NCBI GenBank assembly: GCA_963704005.1 | Contig: CAVPGJ010000003.1 | Coordinates: forward strand, 1 to 64,000 | DNA length: 64,000 nucleotides | DNA from: AC-32 sp963704005 | Lineage (GTDB): Bacteria > Actinomycetota > Thermoleophilia > Gaiellales > Gaiellaceae | Reading direction: 5' to 3' | Part shown: in pieces, positions 61,127 to 64,000 of the stretch | How the letters are laid out: each line of letters begins with the position of its first letter | How positions within the stretch are numbered: position 1 is the stretch's first letter | The notes under the pieces: generated by a model | What the model saw: the letters and a program-made list of their open reading frames with translations, nothing else | Told to the model about the DNA's origin: nothing | The model's database searches: none | Made by a program: the position numbers and the translations under genes

Positions 61127-62514
61127 AGCTCGCCGGCCGCCGGCAGGGCGAGCACGAAGGTCGCGCCCTGGCCGGGACGCGACTCGGCCCAGACGCTTGC
61201 GTCGTTCGCCGCGGCGAAGCCACGTGCGATCGCGAGGCCGAGCCCGGCGCCGTGGCCGTCGGCGCCGCGCTGGAACGGCTCGAAGATCCGCTCGCGGTCG
61301 TGGGACGACACGCCGGGCCCGTGGTCGACGACGCGGACGAGGATCCGGTTCTGCGCGCGGCCGACCTGGACGCGCACCGGCTCGTCCTCGGGCGAGTACT
61401 TGAGCGCGTTCTCGAGCAGGTTGGCGAGCACGCGCTCGATCTGGCGCGCGTCGACCCGCGCGGCGAGCGGCTCCTCCGGCAGCTCGACCTCGATCCGGCG
61501 GCCGGCCTCGCCCGTCTGGGCCAGCGCCTGCGCGACGAGGTCCTCTACCGGCCAGACCTCCGGCTCGGGCTGCGCGGCGCCGGCCTCCAGCCGCGAGAGG
61601 TCGAGCAGGTTCGAGATCACGCGGTCGAGCCGCGCCGCCTCGTCCTGGATCGTGGAGACCAGCTCGCGCTCGTCGTCGCGGTCGAGCTCGAGGTCGCCGC
61701 GGGCGAGGGCGCTCGCCGAGGTGAGGATCGCCATCAGCGGGCTGCGCAGGTCGTGGCTGACAGACCGCAGGACGGCGGTCTTGATCGCGTCGCTGCGGCG
61801 AAGGGTCTCGGCCTCCAGCGCCTCGGACGCCAGCCGCTCGCGGTCGATCGCGACGCCGAGCAGGGACGCGAGGGCCGGCAGGAGCCGCCTGCGGGCCGCC
61901 GCGCCGCCGCGCCTCGGGTTGACGAGCTGGATCGTGCCGACCCGCCGGCCGCCGGCCAGCAGCGGATAGCGGTCTGCGCGCGGAGGCCCGTCCTCGCCGA
62001 GCTCGATCGTCGCGCGCTCCACCTCCAGCGCACTCGCCGCCTCGGCCGCGATTCGCTCGAGCTCGCCCGCCACGGAGCCGCCCTCGAGCAGGGAGCCCGC
62101 GATCTCGGCGAGCAGAGCAGCCTCCGTCGCGCGCCGGCGCGAGCGAGCCGCCAGCTCGCTGACCACCACCGAGGTGACCAGGAAGACGCCGAGGGCGAAC
62201 CAGTTCCGCGAGTCCTGGAGCGTGAAGGTGTGCGTGGGCGGCAGGAAGTAGAAGTTGAAGGCGAGCATGCTGGCGACCGAGGTCGCGATCGCCACCAGGA
62301 GGCCCGAGTAGACCGCCACCGGCAGCACGGCGAAGAGGTAGAGCACGGCGAGGCTGAGCACCGGGACGTGCGGCTCGAGCAGCGCGATCACGCCGGTCAC
62401 GGCCGCCACCAGCGCCGCTGCGGCAGCCAGGCCGACCAGCCGGCGGCGGGCTCCGGAGCCGAGCCGGTCGCGGCTCCCGGCGATCGCCGCAAGCGGGTGG
62501 CGGTAGGTGCTCAT
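61123..62514 (-). CDS. KdpD C-terminal-type sensor histidine kinase
   Basis: 463 residues from ATG 62514. Four TM helices of the DUF4118/KdpD type (residues 27-120, with ASMLAFNFYFLPPTHTFTLQ), a GAF-like segment (about 135-225), then HisKA with His254 in SVSHDLRSPLMAI and HATPase with NLLENALKYSPED and GAGLGLAIARGFA. It lacks the N-terminal KdpD and Usp domains, which are encoded separately at 54.8-55.8 kb. It probably phosphorylates the adjoining KdpE. Confidence 0.92.
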   Translation of the reverse strand: MSTYRHPLAAIAGSRDRLGSGARRRLVGLAAAAALVAAVTGVIALLEPHVPVLSLAVLYLFAVLPVAVYSGLLVAIATSVASMLAFNFYFLPPTHTFTLQDSRNWFALGVFLVTSVVVSELAARSRRRATEAALLAEIAGSLLEGGSVAGELERIAAEAASALEVERATIELGEDGPPRADRYPLLAGGRRVGTIQLVNPRRGGAAARRRLLPALASLLGVAIDRERLASEALEAETLRRSDAIKTAVLRSVSHDLRSPLMAILTSASALARGDLELDRDDERELVSTIQDEAARLDRVISNLLDLSRLEAGAAQPEPEVWPVEDLVAQALAQTGEAGRRIEVELPEEPLAARVDARQIERVLANLLENALKYSPEDEPVRVQVGRAQNRILVRVVDHGPGVSSHDRERIFEPFQRGADGHGAGLGLAIARGFAAANDASVWAESRPGQGATFVLALPAAGEL

Positions 62515-62592
62515 CGCGTAATGATCGCAACCCGGAGGATGCAGGGAGTTTTCGGCTGGACGTCGCCAAGCGAGGGGTGGTACACCTGCGGC

Positions 62593-63645
62593 ATGAAGGT
62601 GCAGCGATTCCTCGTCAGGGTCGCCGTGTGCGTCGCGGTCATCGCGGCCGTGACGAGCGCCGTCTTCGCGTTGAAGACGGTCGCGCCGGTTCTCAGCCTC
62701 GGGGTGCTCTACCTGTTCGCCGTGCTCCCGGTCGCGGTCTCGTACGGCCTCGGCTACGCGATCGCCGTTTCCGTCGCGAGCATGCTCGCCTTCAACTTCT
62801 TCTTCCTCGCGCCGCTGCACACGCTCGCCCTGACCGACTCCGAGAACTGGGTTGCGCTCGCCGTCTACCTCGTGACCGCGGTCGTCGTCAGCGAGCTGGC
62901 GGCGCTGGCGCGGCGGCGCGCCATCGCGGCGGCGGACGCCGAAGCGCTGCGGCGGAGCGACGCGGTCAAGACGGCGGTTCTGCACGCCGTCAGCCACGAC
63001 CTGCGCAGCCCGCTGACGGCGATCCGCGCCGCGGGCGAGGGCCTCGAGAGCGGCTCGCTCGACCTCGACGAGGAGGACCGTGCCGCCCTGCTCGAGACGA
63101 TCGCGATCGAGACCGCCCGGCTCGAGCGGCTCGTCTCGAACCTGCTCGACCTGTCGCGGCTCGAAGCCGGCGCCGCGCGGCCCGAGCCCGAGCTTTGGCC
63201 GATCGACGAGCTGATCTCGCGCGCGCTGGAGGCGCTCGGCGCCGACGCTTCCCGCATCTCGGTCGTGAATGAGGAAGCGGTGCCGCCGGTGCTGGTCGAC
63301 GCCGCCCAGCTCGAGCGCACGCTGGTGAACGTGCTCGAGAACGCCCTGCGGCTCTCGTCGCCCGCCGATCCGGTCGAAGTGGCCGTCCGGCGGTTCGGCG
63401 CAGAGATCCACGTCCGCGTCAGCGACCGGGGGCCGGGGCTCGAGGGCGAGGATCTCGAGCGCATCTTCGAGCCGTTCGAGCACGGAGGCGGCCACCGGCG
63501 CGGGACAGGGCTCGGCCTCGCGATCGCGCGCGGCTTTGCGGAGGCGAACGGCTGCCACCTCTGGGCGGAGGCGCGGCCTGGATCGGGCGCGACATTCGTG
63601 CTCGCCCTGCCGGCGGCTGCCGCGCCCGCCGAGGTCTCCCGCTGA
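62593..63645 (+). CDS. Second KdpD C-terminal-type histidine kinase
   Basis: 350 residues from ATG 62593, divergent from the first kinase with 78 nt between. The same DUF4118 TM block is present (residues 10-105, ASMLAFNFFFLAPLHTLALT) with HisKA His135 in AVSHDLRSPLTAI and NVLENALRLSSPADP, GTGLGLAIARGFAEANGCHL; the GAF part is missing. Extensive similarity to the first kinase marks a duplication. Confidence 0.9.
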   Translation: MKVQRFLVRVAVCVAVIAAVTSAVFALKTVAPVLSLGVLYLFAVLPVAVSYGLGYAIAVSVASMLAFNFFFLAPLHTLALTDSENWVALAVYLVTAVVVSELAALARRRAIAAADAEALRRSDAVKTAVLHAVSHDLRSPLTAIRAAGEGLESGSLDLDEEDRAALLETIAIETARLERLVSNLLDLSRLEAGAARPEPELWPIDELISRALEALGADASRISVVNEEAVPPVLVDAAQLERTLVNVLENALRLSSPADPVEVAVRRFGAEIHVRVSDRGPGLEGEDLERIFEPFEHGGGHRRGTGLGLAIARGFAEANGCHLWAEARPGSGATFVLALPAAAAPAEVSR

Positions 63646-63656
63646 GCCGCCAGCGC

Positions 63657-64000
63657 GTGCTGGTCGTCGACGACGAGCCGCAGATCCTGCGGGCGCTGCA
63701 GACGAATCTCCGTGGAGCCGGCTACGACGTCGAGACTGCGTCGACTGCCGAGGCGGCCCTGGTCGCGGCGGCCGCGCATCCGCCGGACGCCGTCATCCTC
63801 GACCTCGTCCTCCCGGACGGGCGCGGCACCGACGTCTGCAGGGAGCTGCGCCGCTGGACCGCCGCGCCGGTGATCCTGCTCTCGGTTGTCGGCGACGAGA
63901 GCGAGAAGGTCGCCGCCCTCGACGCCGGCGCCGACGACTACGTCGAGAAGCCGTTCGGCGTCGACGAGCTGCTCGCCCGACTGCGCGCCGCCCTCCGCCG
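63657..64000 (+). CDS. Second KdpE-like response regulator (partial at window end)
   Basis: From GTG 63657 (an in-frame CTG at 63642 is possible), running off the window. Receiver domain: VLVVDDEPQILRALQTNLRG, Asp49 in VILDLVLPDGRG, and ADDYVEKPFGVDEL. Strongly similar to the first KdpE; the DNA-binding domain lies beyond the window. Pairs with the second kinase. Confidence 0.9.
   Translation, partial: MLVVDDEPQILRALQTNLRGAGYDVETASTAEAALVAAAAHPPDAVILDLVLPDGRGTDVCRELRRWTAAPVILLSVVGDESEKVAALDAGADDYVEKPFGVDELLARLRAALR

Overview
The window is about 64 kb of very GC-rich, gene-dense bacterial DNA. It most resembles a deep-branching actinobacterium of the Thermoleophilia (Solirubrobacterales/Gaiellales) type. 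This is an inference from gene content: AtsA-like arylsulfatase, MarP-like protease, CxxxY-type CcmE, cyclic 2,3-diphosphoglycerate genes, and many start codons lying 6-8 nt behind a TANNNT -10 box, as expected of leaderless actinobacterial mRNAs. No 16S gene, CRISPR array, prophage or intact transposon is visible. One tRNA (Asp, GTC) is present.

Layout. 1-6 kb: frameshifted secreted hydrolase, frameshifted LuxR-type regulator, small protein plus membrane-anchored hydrolase. 6-12.5 kb: tRNA-Asp, SnoaL-like protein, MarP-like protease, homocysteine methyltransferase/MTHFR, a hairpin-rich gap, SDR, M55 aminopeptidase, cyclodeaminase-like protein. 12.4-18 kb: a 168-bp fold-back element, Na+/H+ antiporter, DNA polymerase IV, TolB-like lipoprotein, ruvC-ruvA-ruvB. 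18-24.6 kb: beta-propeller, MocR regulator, stress-type small proteins, arylsulfatase. 24.7-28.7 kb: patatin, two signal-less peptidoglycan hydrolases and a membrane protein, the last three genes each followed or preceded by a structured repeat. 28.7-38.4 kb: recJ, rel, sulfatase, GAF/thioesterase operon, manB. 38.4-45.6 kb: cyclase-ATPase-TPR regulator, TIM-barrel nuclease-like protein, ccmE/ccmI, mntH with a DtxR/MntR-type box, hpt, PD-(D/E)XK-like protein. 45.7-49.7 kb: phosphoesterase and the operon cDPG synthetase / 2-phosphoglycerate kinase / GlpX. 49.8-54.3 kb: secreted propeller with 50 prolines, MIP18, GNAT, permease. 54.3-64 kb: a rearranged kdp locus (F-A-C-B, split KdpD) with two divergent kinase/regulator pairs.

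How the genes work together. Clear modules are Holliday-junction processing (ruvCAB), K+ import (kdp with kinases, regulators and a KdpD sensor stub), cDPG synthesis coupled to gluconeogenic FBPase, stringent response (rel) beside recJ, and a possible lysis-like cassette. A family of six ~70-97 bp structured intergenic repeats runs through 10-45 kb and is the most novel-looking signal.

Caution. At least ten conserved genes, mostly in the first 16 kb and around 48-51 kb, are broken by one-base indels, usually in G/C runs, while 18-48 kb is clean. This looks like uncorrected sequencing error rather than gene decay, so broken frames and the apparent RuvA-RuvB fusion should be read with that in mind.
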